A DNA stretch of 64,000 nt, from NCBI GenBank assembly GCA_003142095.1, contig PLON01000073.1, forward strand, positions 41,434 to 105,433. The letters run 5' to 3'. How positions within the stretch are numbered: position 1 is the first letter of the stretch; each line of letters starts with the position of its first letter. The DNA is from Acidimicrobiaceae bacterium (GTDB lineage Bacteria > Actinomycetota > Acidimicrobiia > Acidimicrobiales > RAAP-2). The position numbers and the translations under genes were made by a program. A model generated the notes under the pieces. It made no database searches, was not told where the DNA came from, and saw nothing but the letters and a program-made list of their open reading frames with translations. Below are positions 35,804-44,621 of this stretch, in pieces.

Positions 35804-36378
35804 TGGGGCTGCGCGACACGATCTTCGGGCGCACCAAGCAAGCCGCTCCGAATCTCGACAATCTCTTCGCCCTGTCAACAGCCGCACTTACGTTGGAGAG
35901 CGAACTCGACCTCGTACCCTCCGGTCACGGGGGTCTGTGCTTCAAGGCCGGCAACGGCGAAGGCACCATCACGACGGATGCCGACATCAAAGAACTCTTG
36001 AACTTTGACGAAACGAACGACAAAGTGACCATGACAAAAGATGATCTCGGCTTCGAGTGGCTCCTCGTCGCAGATCCCGATCTCGAATCCCTCGTGACAC
36101 GCGTTCACTCTGCCAACACGTCAATGGTGGAGCACGGGCTCGGGTCGCGACTGCTCTGTGCGGTCTTCGGTTTCGTGCCCAAGACCCCGCCCGGCGAGGG
36201 TAGTCTGCGCCTGGTGTATCTCTTGAAGCAAGGGACGTTCTACCCCTTCGCTCCGACCGGGCCCTCCCAGCGCAACAACGAACTCGAACTACGCGTGCGA
36301 TCGTTTCTCAGCACGGACCTACCGATCGAAAAGGACCTTTCGCGCTGGATGGCGCTCTGGAATCTGCCAGTCGAATAG
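35803..36378 (+). CDS. pspAB: PspA-associated protein PspAB
   Basis: A 191-residue soluble protein. The MGLRDTIFGRTKQAAPNLDNLFALSTAALTLES start, the repeated acidic/hydrophobic middle and the RWMALWNLPVE end match the actinobacterial PspAB family found beside htpX and pspA. Biochemical function is unknown. Its GTG overlaps the htpX stop by one base. Presumed cytosolic partner in the membrane-stress response. Confidence 0.82.
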   Translation: MGLRDTIFGRTKQAAPNLDNLFALSTAALTLESELDLVPSGHGGLCFKAGNGEGTITTDADIKELLNFDETNDKVTMTKDDLGFEWLLVADPDLESLVTRVHSANTSMVEHGLGSRLLCAVFGFVPKTPPGEGSLRLVYLLKQGTFYPFAPTGPSQRNNELELRVRSFLSTDLPIEKDLSRWMALWNLPVE

Positions 36379-36448
36379 ACGCGGTCAAATGTCCGCAGCT
36401 CGAGTGTAGGTTTCGAATACGGCAAGATTCTTGCCACGTTGGAGGACC

Positions 36449-36751
36449 ATGCGCGTTGACGAATTAACATCTAGCGACTCACCCTTTGAGGGCGACGTGG
36501 TCAGCGACGACGAGTTGACCGCAATGGCGTTGGCGGCCGATCCCGACGCCCCGATCGATCCCGACGCGCAGCCGTGGCACTTCTCGCAGGGCTTCTCACG
36601 AAACCTCCTGCCCGAGTGGTACATGCCAATTCCTATGGCTCGTGGACGCGGGCGCGGCGCACAGATTGCCGCTGTCTCGGTTGTCGTCGGCATGATCGTG
36701 ATCTGTGCCTTCGGACTCTGCATTACCTCGGGGTTCTTGCAGCTCGCGTAA
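36449..36751 (+). CDS. Small tail-anchored protein
   Basis: A 100-residue protein: an acidic N-terminal half (DELTSSDSPFEGD, DPDAPIDPDAQPWH), a basic RGRGRG stretch and one C-terminal helix (AAVSVVVGMIVICAFGLCI). It would be anchored with the N-terminus in the cytoplasm. No family recognised. ATG at 36449 is preferred over TTG 36431; GGAGG precedes it. Two nt separate its stop from that of fumC. Confidence 0.6.
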   Translation: MRVDELTSSDSPFEGDVVSDDELTAMALAADPDAPIDPDAQPWHFSQGFSRNLLPEWYMPIPMARGRGRGAQIAAVSVVVGMIVICAFGLCITSGFLQLA

Positions 36752-36753
36752 CC

Positions 36754-38142
36754 CTACGGGTGAGTCATCTCCTCGGGGACGACGGCCGCGTCAAACTCTT
36801 CGCCCGTCAGGAAGCCGAGCGCCAACGCCGCTTCGCGTAACGTCTTGCGCTCCTTGAGCGCCTTCTTCGCCACGAGTGCCGCCTTGTCGTACCCGATGAT
36901 CGGGTTGAGGGCGGTCACGAGCATTAAGGAGTTGTTGAGGTGGTTTTGAATCTGCTCGTAGTCGGGTTGCAGACCCTCAACGCAAAACTCGCGGAATCTG
37001 TCGCAGGCGTCGGTGAGAAGATCGACCGAGTTACAGAAGTTGTAGATGATCACGGGCTTGCACACGTTGAGTTCGAGATTGCCCCTCGACCCGCCGATGG
37101 CAATCGCGGTGTCATTACCGAAAACCTGTACGCCGACCATGATCATGGCTTCGCTCTGGGTGGGGTTCACCTTGCCCGGCATGATCGAACTTCCAGGTTC
37201 ATTTTCGGGTAATTGAAGTTCGCCCAGACCCGAGCGCGGGCCCGAGCCGAGCCAGCGAAGGTCCTCGGCGATTTTCGTGAGGCTGGTGGCGAGGGTCTTG
37301 ATGGCGCCGTGGGCAAAGACGAGCGCGTCGTGCGCAGCGAGGGCCGCAAACTTGTTCGGCGCCGTCACGAAAGGCTGATGAGTAAGAGCGGCGATCTCCG
37401 CCGCAACCCGCTCGCCGAACTCAGGGTGAGTATTGAGGCCGGTTCCCACAGCTGTTCCGCCGGCGGCCAGCTCGTACAGACCGGGCAGGACCAACGTGAG
37501 GCGAGTGAGGTCGGCGTCTAGCTGAGCGACGTAGCCCGAGAACTCCTGGCCGAGCGTCAAGGGAACAGCGTCCATCAGATGGGTTCGCCCTATCTTCGTC
37601 ACGTCGGCGTATTCCTTGGCCTTGACGTCGAGCGCGTCGCGAAGTCGCTGAACTGAAGGAACCAGTCGGCCGGTGATCTCCATGACCGCAGCGATGTGCA
37701 TCGCCGTCGGAAACGTGTCGTTGGACGACTGTGACATATTGACGTCGTCGTTTGGGTGGATAGGCACTTTGGAACCCATCTCGCCGCCCGCCAGTTCGAT
37801 AGCGCGATTGGAAATCACCTCATTGACGTTCATGTTCGTTTGAGTTCCCGATCCGGTCTGCCAGATTCGAAGAGGGAACTCGTTCGCCAAAGCTCCATCG
37901 ATAACCTCGCTCGCCGCACGTTCGATAAGAGCAGCCTTCTCGCTGTCCAATTTTCCTAGATCGTTATTCACCTTCGCGGAAGCAAGTTTCAAGATGCCGA
38001 ACGCGGTGATAACCGCGGGGGGCATGATCTCACGGCTGATTGCGAAGTGGTGCAGGCTCCGCTCCGTTTGTGCCCCCCAGTAGTGATCCGCGGGCACCTC
38101 AATGGAGCCCATCGAGTCGGATTCGACGCGCACATTACTCAT
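36754..38142 (-). CDS. fumC: Class II fumarate hydratase
   Basis: Fumarase of 462 residues interconverting fumarate and malate in the TCA cycle. Landmarks are [53 protein letters not shown], and the catalytic loop [20 protein letters not shown] lies about 5 nt before the ATG, which is 8 nt after the endonuclease IV stop, so the two genes form a unit. Confidence 0.97.
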   Translation of the reverse strand: MSNVRVESDSMGSIEVPADHYWGAQTERSLHHFAISREIMPPAVITAFGILKLASAKVNNDLGKLDSEKAALIERAASEVIDGALANEFPLRIWQTGSGTQTNMNVNEVISNRAIELAGGEMGSKVPIHPNDDVNMSQSSNDTFPTAMHIAAVMEITGRLVPSVQRLRDALDVKAKEYADVTKIGRTHLMDAVPLTLGQEFSGYVAQLDADLTRLTLVLPGLYELAAGGTAVGTGLNTHPEFGERVAAEIAALTHQPFVTAPNKFAALAAHDALVFAHGAIKTLATSLTKIAEDLRWLGSGPRSGLGELQLPENEPGSSIMPGKVNPTQSEAMIMVGVQVFGNDTAIAIGGSRGNLELNVCKPVIIYNFCNSVDLLTDACDRFREFCVEGLQPDYEQIQNHLNNSLMLVTALNPIIGYDKAALVAKKALKERKTLREAALALGFLTGEEFDAAVVPEEMTHP

Positions 38143-38150
38143 TGCATCTC

Positions 38151-39572
38151 CTACTTCTTCGCCGACTTCTTGGTCGCCGACTTCTTGGTCGCCGACTTCT
38201 TGGTCGCCGACTTCTTGGTCGACTTCTTGGCGAGTTTCTTGGCCGACTTCTTGGCCAACTTCTTCGTCGACTTCGTGGCGACCTTCTTCACAGATTTCTT
38301 CGCTAATTTCTTCGCCGACTTCGCGGCTTTCGTCGTCGTCCTTTTGACCGCACTCTTCGTCAACTTTTTGGCGGCCCTCTTCGTGGCCTTCGAATTCGTC
38401 TTCTTTGCAGCCTTCTTGGCTAGTTTCTTGGCCGACTTCTTTGCCGCCGACTTCGCCGCCTTTTTAGCCGGGGTAGCACTGACCTTCTTCGTCACCTTCG
38501 AACTCGCCTTCTTCGTCGTTTTCTTTGCCACTTTCTTGGTCGACTTCGTTGACTTCTTCGCTTCCTTCTTTGCTGTGGCCTTTGCCGGAGCAGTCGCCTT
38601 CGTTGGAGCCTTCACTGTTTTCGAGACGCTCTTCACGGGCGGTGGCGTGAAGGCGGCGGTCACAGGCAGAGACTCCTCCCAGTTGGCTACGCCGTCATAG
38701 AGTTCAATGCCAGCCATCACGACCTGCTTCGCGACGGTGACGTCTTCAGCGCGCGGTCCATCTCCCGAACCCGGCACCTCGAGAATCAGCGGGAGGTTTC
38801 GGATTAGTGGGTGTCCGACAAGTGGCGCGAGGCCGCGACCGCCGATTGTGCCCTCGCCGATGTTGGCGTGACGATCGCGGTTGCCACCGAGTTCAATCTT
38901 CGAATCGTTCAAGTGAAAACAGCGAAGGCGTTCCATGCCCACGCCGAGTTCAATCTCTTTGATGAGACGTTCCGTGCCAGCGACGCTCGAATAGTCGAAG
39001 CCACTCGCCCACAGGTGCTGGGTGTCGATGCACAGCCCGAGTCGATCGTCACCGTTACAGGCGTCAATCAAAAAGCGGATCTCCTCCAGTGAACGTCCAA
39101 CGGTTCCGCCCGAGCCCGCAGCGTTCTCGATGAGAATCGGACAGTCGGCAACGCCCTCGGGAGTCGGATCCGCTTCGGCGAGTGCGCGCTCGAACGCGTC
39201 GGCAATCTGACGCACGACGTCGTCGAAGCCGGCTCCGAGGTGTGAGCCCACATGCAAGACGAGCCCCGATGACCCGAGGCCGCGCGCCACGGAAAGGTTG
39301 TGAATGAGACAAACGACCGACTTCTCGTAGAGGTCGAGATCGGCGGACGCCAGATTAATGAGATACGTCGCGTGACAGAACGTGTCGGTGATCGTGGGAT
39401 GCGTCGACGCCGCTTCTCGGTACGCCGCTAAGACCTCGGGCGCGTACTGCGACGGCTTCCACATTCGAGGGCTCTGCGTGAAGATTTGGATGGACGTCGC
39501 ACCCATTTCCACGCCGTATTCGAGAGAAGAAACGAGCTTGCCACCGCCGCGTACATGCGCACCTATGTTCAT
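38151..39572 (-). CDS. nfo: Endonuclease IV fused to a histone-H1-like tail
   Basis: AP endonuclease that nicks abasic DNA, with a Lys/Ala/Ser-rich extension. Residues 1-295 are a complete Nfo domain; zinc ligands are visible as H67, H107, E149, D183, H186, H220, D233, H235 and E265. Residues 311-473 are almost only K, A, S and T ([10 protein letters not shown]-type units), with a single Glu, like the C-terminal domain of histone H1 or mycobacterial HupB. The tail probably binds DNA non-specifically. TAGTTT ends 7 nt before the ATG. Confidence 0.9.
   Translation of the reverse strand: MNIGAHVRGGGKLVSSLEYGVEMGATSIQIFTQSPRMWKPSQYAPEVLAAYREAASTHPTITDTFCHATYLINLASADLDLYEKSVVCLIHNLSVARGLGSSGLVLHVGSHLGAGFDDVVRQIADAFERALAEADPTPEGVADCPILIENAAGSGGTVGRSLEEIRFLIDACNGDDRLGLCIDTQHLWASGFDYSSVAGTERLIKEIELGVGMERLRCFHLNDSKIELGGNRDRHANIGEGTIGGRGLAPLVGHPLIRNLPLILEVPGSGDGPRAEDVTVAKQVVMAGIELYDGVANWEESLPVTAAFTPPPVKSVSKTVKAPTKATAPAKATAKKEAKKSTKSTKKVAKKTTKKASSKVTKKVSATPAKKAAKSAAKKSAKKLAKKAAKKTNSKATKRAAKKLTKSAVKRTTTKAAKSAKKLAKKSVKKVATKSTKKLAKKSAKKLAKKSTKKSATKKSATKKSATKKSAKK
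38161..38220 (-). repeat. Four tandem 15-bp repeats in the nfo tail
   Basis: GCCGACTTCTTGGTC is repeated four times without change, encoding a KKSAT pentapeptide array near the C-terminus. It is likely prone to length change by slippage. Confidence 0.9.
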
Positions 39573-39579
39573 TACAGTA

Positions 39580-39585
39580 AAACTA
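39580..39585 (-). promoter_or_regulatory. Leaderless -10 element, nfo
   Basis: TAGTTT on the minus strand, 7 nt before the ATG at 39572. Confidence 0.45.
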
Positions 39586-39618
39586 GTAGGCCTCTCTCAA
39601 TCAACGCACAGGAGTTTC

Positions 39619-40020
39619 GTGTCTGACACTTTCACCCCCGCCGCACGGGCCATCTTCGACAAGCGAGTGCTGGCGCACGTCGCCAGTCTTGACGCCGATG
39701 GCGCGCCCAACGTCTCTCCCGTCTGGGTGGGCCTCGACGGTGACGACATCGTGATCAATACGGCACTAGGACGTGCGAAAGCGCGCAACCTCGCGTCGGA
39801 TTCGCGTGTCGCGGTTTCGCTGACCGATCCCGACGACCCATCGACCAGCATCACCGTGCGCGGAACGGTCGTCGTTTTTACGACTGACGGTGCCGACGCC
39901 GTCATCGACGCCTTCGCCAAGAAGTACACGGGCGCCGACGCTTACCCGCGAAACTCCCCAGGTGAAGTGCGCGTGACGGTCAAGATTCGCCCCGATCGCA
40001 TCTCGCGTCAGCCCGACTAA
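39619..40020 (+). CDS. PPOX-class (F420-type) oxidoreductase
   Basis: A 133-residue split-beta-barrel flavin/deazaflavin protein. LAHVASLDADGAPNVSPVWVGLDGDDIVINTALGRAKARNLASDSRVAVSL is the family pattern of PPOX-class F420-dependent reductases. Reaction unknown. GTG at 39619 with AGGAG 5 nt upstream is chosen; the ORF-track extension is antisense to nfo. Divergent from nfo with 46 nt between starts. Confidence 0.85.
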   Translation: MSDTFTPAARAIFDKRVLAHVASLDADGAPNVSPVWVGLDGDDIVINTALGRAKARNLASDSRVAVSLTDPDDPSTSITVRGTVVVFTTDGADAVIDAFAKKYTGADAYPRNSPGEVRVTVKIRPDRISRQPD

Positions 40021-40502
40021 CCCTCGAAGTACGTGAGGTCCGCGACGTCGGTGACTTGGTGACGAACTACCCGCAAGGTCACGTCGCCACTCGTCAGTGC
40101 ATCATCGTCGTAACTCCACACGGTGATCGGCCGCGGCGGCGCAGGTCGGCTGTACGCGTGGCGCAACGTTGCAACGGAATTAGAGAAGTTGACCTCCTCG
40201 CCGGTGAGGAGCGCCCGCACGAGGTCGGCGTGCTCATGGGCCCTATCGGGCGCCGCGATCACCACGTGGCACAGATCCGTCAGCACCGACAGGGTCCTCA
40301 CGTCGCGCGCGGCGACCTGCGCTGGATAGTCGGACCCCACCCCAAGCCACGCCCCCACCTCGCGAGTTAACTGTTCGCGCCAGGAGGCGAGGACAATGGC
40401 GGTGTCGCCGTCGGCGCACTGAAAGAGCGGTGTCGCATCGTCGCTGAACTCTGTCAGGGCGCTGCTCGACGTGCGCGACGCGACGACGCGTACGAGACGC
40501 AT
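40017..40502 (-). CDS. Unknown protein downstream of DUF2469
   Basis: A 161-residue protein with no motif I recognise. It is mostly soluble alpha/beta in character (TAIVLASWREQLTREVGAWLG, TDLCHVVIAAPDRAHEHADLV) with a beta-rich end. It is neither YraN, RnhB nor LepB, the genes commonly found here in other actinobacteria. ATG lies 1 nt after the DUF2469 stop, so it is translationally coupled. Stops of this gene and the PPOX gene overlap by 4 nt. Last gene of the long minus-strand block. Confidence 0.65.
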   Translation of the reverse strand: MRLVRVVASRTSSSALTEFSDDATPLFQCADGDTAIVLASWREQLTREVGAWLGVGSDYPAQVAARDVRTLSVLTDLCHVVIAAPDRAHEHADLVRALLTGEEVNFSNSVATLRHAYSRPAPPRPITVWSYDDDALTSGDVTLRVVRHQVTDVADLTYFEG

Positions 40503-40503
40503 C

Positions 40504-40803
40504 TCAGGGCTGAAGATCTTCTTTGGGCAGACGTTCGATGTTCACGTCGCGAAACGTCAGTATTCGAACCGACGGCACGAAGCGCGCAGCGCGATACATG
40601 TCCCAGACCCACGCGTCGTGCAAAGTGATCTCGAGAAGCGTCGGCGTCGCGTTCGAGCGAACTTCAACGGCCACATCGTTGGCGAGATAAAAACGGCGAT
40701 CGGTCTCCACCGCGAAGTCGAACATGCCGACCACGGCTTTGTACTCTTGGACTAGCGCGAGTTCGAGGGTCGACTCGTAGTCGTCAAGCTCTTCTTCGCC
40801 CAC
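40504..40803 (-). CDS. DUF2469 family protein
   Basis: A 99-residue actinobacterial protein. LDDYESTLELALVQEYKAVVGMFDFAVETDRRFYLAN and HDAWVWDMYRAARFVPSVRILTFRDVNIERL match DUF2469 almost throughout. Function unknown; it normally lies after rplS, lepB and rnhB. Here it directly follows rplS with 6 nt between. GTG start. Confidence 0.9.
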   Translation of the reverse strand: MGEEELDDYESTLELALVQEYKAVVGMFDFAVETDRRFYLANDVAVEVRSNATPTLLEITLHDAWVWDMYRAARFVPSVRILTFRDVNIERLPKEDLQP

Positions 40804-40809
40804 CAGCGA

Positions 40810-41166
40810 CTACGCGCGCTCGTTGACGCGAAGTTCCTTAATCTTGGCGGCGCGGCCGCGCAGATCACGCAGGTAGTACAACTTCGCGCGCCGTACGTCG
40901 CCGTACGACTCGACTTCGATCTTCGCAATCGTCGGGGTGTGCACGGGGAACGTGCGCTCCACGCCAACGCCGAAGCTGATTTTGCGCACCGTGAAGGTCT
41001 CCTGGACTCCGGAGCCTTGACGGCGAATCACGACGCCCTGGAAGACCTGGACGCGCTGGCGGGTGCCCTCCACGACGCGCACGTGCACCTTGACGGTGTC
41101 ACCGGGGCGGAACGAGGGAATGTCGTCGCGGAGCGAATCGCGGTCGACGAGGTCGGTGGGGTTCAT
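40810..41166 (-). CDS. rplS: 50S ribosomal protein L19
   Basis: L19 of 118 residues. [46 protein letters not shown] and [20 protein letters not shown] are diagnostic. It sits at the 30S-50S interface. AAGGGA precedes the ATG. It follows trmD, as in most bacteria, completing the rpsP-rimM-trmD-rplS order. Confidence 0.98.
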   Translation of the reverse strand: MNPTDLVDRDSLRDDIPSFRPGDTVKVHVRVVEGTRQRVQVFQGVVIRRQGSGVQETFTVRKISFGVGVERTFPVHTPTIAKIEVESYGDVRRAKLYYLRDLRGRAAKIKELRVNERA

Positions 41167-41202
41167 GAGAGCGGTCCCTTTCGGATCAGAGGCTTTACGA
41201 GT

Positions 41203-41955
41203 TTAGCCGCTTCCTTCGACCTCATCCATTTCCGGGAATTCATCGAGGATGGCCTGGTCGTGCTCGCTAAGTCCCCCTCGGCGCGCGATCAGGTCGGGCC
41301 GTCGGGCCACGGTCAGTCGCAGCGCCTGAGCGCGGCGCCAGCGCGCGATGCGCTCGTGGTTACCCGAGAGGAGAATTTCGGGGACGTGGCGTCCACGGAC
41401 GTCAGCCGGTTTGGTGAACTGGGGGTATTCCAAGAGCCCGTCGCTGAAGGATTCGTCGTCGCTCGACGCGTCATTACCGAGCCCACCGGGCAATAACCGT
41501 ACGACGGATTCGATCACGCAGAGCGCCGCGAGCTCTCCCCCGGCCAAGACGAAGTCGCCCAAGGAGATCTCGTCGTCGACGACAAGATCGAGGGCTCGCT
41601 GGTCGAAGCCTTCGTAGCGACCGCTGAGCAACGTGAAACCCGAAAGTGCACTCAGTTCGAGGGCAACCTCGTGGGTGAAGACCCGTCCCGACGGCGTCAG
41701 CGCGATGACGGGTCTCGCGAGATCGGGGATCGATTCGATGGTCGCGACAATGGGCTCTGCGCGCAGCACCATCCCGGCCCCACCACCGAAGGGCGTGTCG
41801 TCGACGCTTCGGTGCGGATCCGTGGTGGCGTCGCGAAAATCGTGCACGTGCAGTTCGAAGACGCCTCGTTCACCGGCGCGCCCGAGCACCGACGTCGTGA
41901 CGTAGTTCGTAATCGCTTCCGGAAAGAGGGTCAACACGTCAACGCGAAGCGTCAT
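41203..41955 (-). CDS. trmD: tRNA (guanine-N1)-methyltransferase
   Basis: SPOUT methyltransferase making m1G37 in tRNA. MTLRVDVLTLFPEAI, the trefoil-knot segment LLSGRYEGFDQRALDLVVDDEISLGDFVLAGGELAAL, and RRAQALRLTVARRPDLI are typical. 250 residues, normal length with a short acidic end. ATG overlaps the rimM stop by 4 nt. Confidence 0.97.
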   Translation of the reverse strand: MTLRVDVLTLFPEAITNYVTTSVLGRAGERGVFELHVHDFRDATTDPHRSVDDTPFGGGAGMVLRAEPIVATIESIPDLARPVIALTPSGRVFTHEVALELSALSGFTLLSGRYEGFDQRALDLVVDDEISLGDFVLAGGELAALCVIESVVRLLPGGLGNDASSDDESFSDGLLEYPQFTKPADVRGRHVPEILLSGNHERIARWRRAQALRLTVARRPDLIARRGGLSEHDQAILDEFPEMDEVEGSG

Positions 41956-42425
41956 TCGAAGAGCCCTTCGGGCGGATCGATCTCCACGCGACGATTGGCC
42001 TCGACGGCCACCACGAAGGTGAGAGGTACCAGGGCACCCGAGTCGAGCACCATGAGGTCGCTCGCCGGGTTGGCCTCCACGTCCACGACGACGCCTCGAC
42101 GCACCCCGGCGGCGTCAACGACCTCGGCTCCATAGAGTTGGTCGATCCAGATCACACTCGTGTCGTCGATGCGCGGCGCCGACAACACGACGCCACGCCA
42201 ACGCTCGGCCTCTTCACGACTATCGATGCGATCGAAGGTCACGATGAAGCGGGCCTGGTGTGCGGCGGCGGCCACGACGACGAGGGGCCCACGCTCGCTA
42301 AAGAGAGTGTTGCCCGCAGTGAGTCGCTCGACACGATCGCTCCAGAGGTCGACCAATACTTGGCCGCGCAGTCCCTGGGCTTTGACGATACGCCCGACGT
42401 CGAGCGTGGCACGCTCGTCGGACAC
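41952..42425 (-). CDS. rimM: 16S rRNA processing protein RimM
   Basis: Ribosome maturation factor of 157 residues assisting 30S head assembly with S19. DVGRIVKAQGLRGQVLVDLWSD is the RimM N-terminal barrel start; the PRC-barrel half begins at about residue 92 (DQLYGAEVVDAAGVRRGVVVDVE). GTG start 2 nt after the KH-protein stop. Confidence 0.94.
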   Translation of the reverse strand: MSDERATLDVGRIVKAQGLRGQVLVDLWSDRVERLTAGNTLFSERGPLVVVAAAAHQARFIVTFDRIDSREEAERWRGVVLSAPRIDDTSVIWIDQLYGAEVVDAAGVRRGVVVDVEANPASDLMVLDSGALVPLTFVVAVEANRRVEIDPPEGLFE

Positions 42426-42427
42426 GG

Positions 42428-42778
42428 TTAGTCGACGATGTCGACGGAAGTGGTCACACCGTCACGCGCCCCCGCGGCGCCCACCAGCGCACGAATGGCC
42501 TGCGCGGTGCGTCCGCGACGTCCGATGATGCGGCCCATGTCGTTGGGTCCGACGCTGAGCGACAGAATAACTTTTCCCTGGCGCTCGCTGACTTCGATCT
42601 CTACGGCGTTCGGGTCTTCGGCGAGTGACTTCGCGATGAACTCGAGCACCGCGGTCGCAGCGGCGGCCCGGTCGGCGCCGACTTCGTTAGCGTCGTCGTG
42701 ATTGCCGTCGAAGTCGCCACCGTTGTCGTCAATGGTGTTGATGTCGCCCGCAACGTAGTCATCGTCAGCGTCGCTCAT
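42428..42778 (-). CDS. khpA: KH-domain RNA-binding protein KhpA
   Basis: A single KH domain (about 39-115) with the GxxG loop in MGRIIGRRGRTAQAIRALV. Preceded by an unusual acidic Asp/Asn-rich extension of about 35 residues (DDDYVAGDINTIDDNGGDFDGNHDD) absent from the usual 75-80-residue KhpA. It binds RNA, often with KhpB. ATG overlaps the rpsP stop by 4 nt. Confidence 0.9.
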   Translation of the reverse strand: MSDADDDYVAGDINTIDDNGGDFDGNHDDANEVGADRAAAATAVLEFIAKSLAEDPNAVEIEVSERQGKVILSLSVGPNDMGRIIGRRGRTAQAIRALVGAAGARDGVTTSVDIVD

Positions 42779-43062
42779 TTGGCGGCCTTCGCGGCCTCAA
42801 ATGCCTCAAGGGCACCGCTGACCTTCAAAAGTTTCGCGACGCGTTCGGTGGGCTGGGCACCCTGGCGCAGCCAACGCACTACCTTGTCGTTGTCGATCTT
42901 GAGCACCATCTCGGGCTCGGCGATGGAAAGTCCGCGCGGCTGGTAGGTGCCGACGATCTCCAGAAAGGCGCCAGAACGGGCGCGTCGGCTCTCCGCGGCG
43001 ACGACGCGATAGGTGGGTTGCTTCTTCTTACCCATTCGCACCAAACGTAGTTTTACAGCCAC
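42775..43062 (-). CDS. rpsP: 30S ribosomal protein S16
   Basis: S16 of 95 residues. VKLRLVRMGKKKQPTYRVVAAESRRARSGAFLEIVGTYQPRG is diagnostic, as is WLRQGAQPTERVAKLL. GTG at 43062 is chosen instead of the longer ORF since it gives the canonical N-terminus and AAGGGA lies 8 nt upstream. Confidence 0.98.
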   Translation of the reverse strand: MAVKLRLVRMGKKKQPTYRVVAAESRRARSGAFLEIVGTYQPRGLSIAEPEMVLKIDNDKVVRWLRQGAQPTERVAKLLKVSGALEAFEAAKAAK

Positions 43063-43129
43063 GGCGAAAATCCCTTCGAACCTTTTTCGTCCCAATGCGG
43101 GACAGGGCGATATACCCGAGCGTCAAAGT

Positions 43130-44605
43130 TTAGCGTTGTTTGGGAGGGGTAACTCTCCCGCCCTTCTTCTTCTTGTTTTTTCCACCGCGTGACGCCGCGG
43201 CGTTCGCCATTCCCGCACCCAACGCTTCAAAGCCCGCCGGCAGAGTCTCCGTGCCCTTGGCCCCACGAGCGGCCATCGACGCCATACGCCCGAGTCCCCC
43301 GGGCATCGACGGCATTGAGCCGTTACCCATCTGGCGCATCATCTTTCGCATCTCGGTGAACTGCTTCAAGAGTTGGTTCACGGCAGCGACGCTCGTGGCC
43401 GATCCGCGCGCGATGCGCGTGCGTCGCGATCCGTCGATGATCGCCGGATCGCGACGCTCCCGGGGCGTCATCGAGCGAACGATTGCCTCGACGCGCGCGA
43501 CCTCCCCGTCGTCAATGTTGTTCGCCGCAGAGCGCATCTCTTTCGTGACGCCCGGCATGAGCTTCATGATGCCGCCCAGTGAACCCATGCGACGGACCTG
43601 ATTGAGTTGAGCGAGGAAGTCGTCCAACGTGAACGTGCCGCTCATCATGCGCCCCGCGGATTCGGCGACGACGTCGGCGTCCATCGTGCGTTCGGCCTGT
43701 TCGATTAGTGAAAGAACGTCGCCCATCCCGAGAATGCGCGAGGCCATTCGTTCGGGGTAAAAGAGGTCAAAGTCAGCGATCTTCTCGCCGCTCGAGGCGA
43801 ACACCACGGGACGGCCCACCACGCCGCGTGCCGAGAGGACTGCTCCCCCGCGCGCGTCATAGTCGAGCTTGGTGACGATGAGTCCCGACAGTTCGAGGAC
43901 GTCGTGAAAACTCCTCGCCGTGTGCACCGCGTCCTGGCCGGTGACCGCGTCAATGACGAGAAACGTATAGTGCGGCGAGGTCGCGTCCGAGATCGCGCGA
44001 ACCTCATCCATGAGCGCCTGGTCGATCGCCAAGCGTCCGGCGGTGTCAATAATGACGACGTCGCGCCCGAGACGACTCGCTTCGCTGAGACCCTTGCGCG
44101 CCACCTCGACGGGCGAACTCGGTTCCGAGAAGACGTCGACGCCTACCTGCGCACCGAGCACGCGCAACTGCTCGACGGCGGCGGGGCGCTGTAAGTCAGC
44201 CGCAATTAGGTAAGGCTGACGCCCCTGCTGCTTAAACCAATTGGCCAGCTTCGCCGCGGTGGTCGTTTTACCGGCACCCTGGAGGCCCGCGAGTAGCACA
44301 ACCGTCGGTGGCTTCGACGCGTAGGTGACCTTGAGCGGTGTCGCGCCGAGCACTTCGATGAGCTGTTCATGGACGGCTTTGATGACCTGCTGGCCCGGAG
44401 AGAGACTCTGACTAAGAACTTCACCGTTCAGACGCTCGCGCACCGCGTCGAGAAACGCGCGCACCACTCCGAGTTCGACGTCGGCCTCGAGGAGCGCCGA
44501 ACGGACGTCGCCCAGGGCTTCGTCAAGGTCAGTGTCGCTGAGACGCCCCTTGGAGCGCAGCGACGAGCTCAGTCGATCGAGGCGTTCACTCAGGGCGTCA
44601 AACAT
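43130..44605 (-). CDS. ffh: Signal recognition particle protein Ffh
   Basis: SRP54 GTPase of about 491 residues that recognises signal sequences at the ribosome. N domain 1-90; G domain with GLQGAGKTTTAAKLA, DTAGRLAIDQALMDE and TKLDYDARGG; methionine-rich M domain from about 300 with MRKMMRQMGNGSMPSMPGG. The end is Gly/Lys-rich (GGKNKKKKGG). ATG at 44605 is the canonical start; the ORF-track extension is rejected. TAGCCT ends 7 nt before it, so it may have its own promoter inside the operon. Confidence 0.97.
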   Translation of the reverse strand: MFDALSERLDRLSSSLRSKGRLSDTDLDEALGDVRSALLEADVELGVVRAFLDAVRERLNGEVLSQSLSPGQQVIKAVHEQLIEVLGATPLKVTYASKPPTVVLLAGLQGAGKTTTAAKLANWFKQQGRQPYLIAADLQRPAAVEQLRVLGAQVGVDVFSEPSSPVEVARKGLSEASRLGRDVVIIDTAGRLAIDQALMDEVRAISDATSPHYTFLVIDAVTGQDAVHTARSFHDVLELSGLIVTKLDYDARGGAVLSARGVVGRPVVFASSGEKIADFDLFYPERMASRILGMGDVLSLIEQAERTMDADVVAESAGRMMSGTFTLDDFLAQLNQVRRMGSLGGIMKLMPGVTKEMRSAANNIDDGEVARVEAIVRSMTPRERRDPAIIDGSRRTRIARGSATSVAAVNQLLKQFTEMRKMMRQMGNGSMPSMPGGLGRMASMAARGAKGTETLPAGFEALGAGMANAAASRGGKNKKKKGGRVTPPKQR

Positions 44606-44612
44606 GATTCGA

Positions 44613-44618
44613 AGGCTA
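44613..44618 (-). promoter_or_regulatory. Possible internal leaderless promoter, ffh
   Basis: TAGCCT on the minus strand, 7 nt before the ATG at 44605, in the 16-nt gap after ftsY. Confidence 0.4.
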
Positions 44619-44621
44619 GCG

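Noticed and set aside
38161-38220. CRISPR-like tandem repeats
   Set aside because: Units are contiguous 15-mers without spacers and encode part of the nfo tail.
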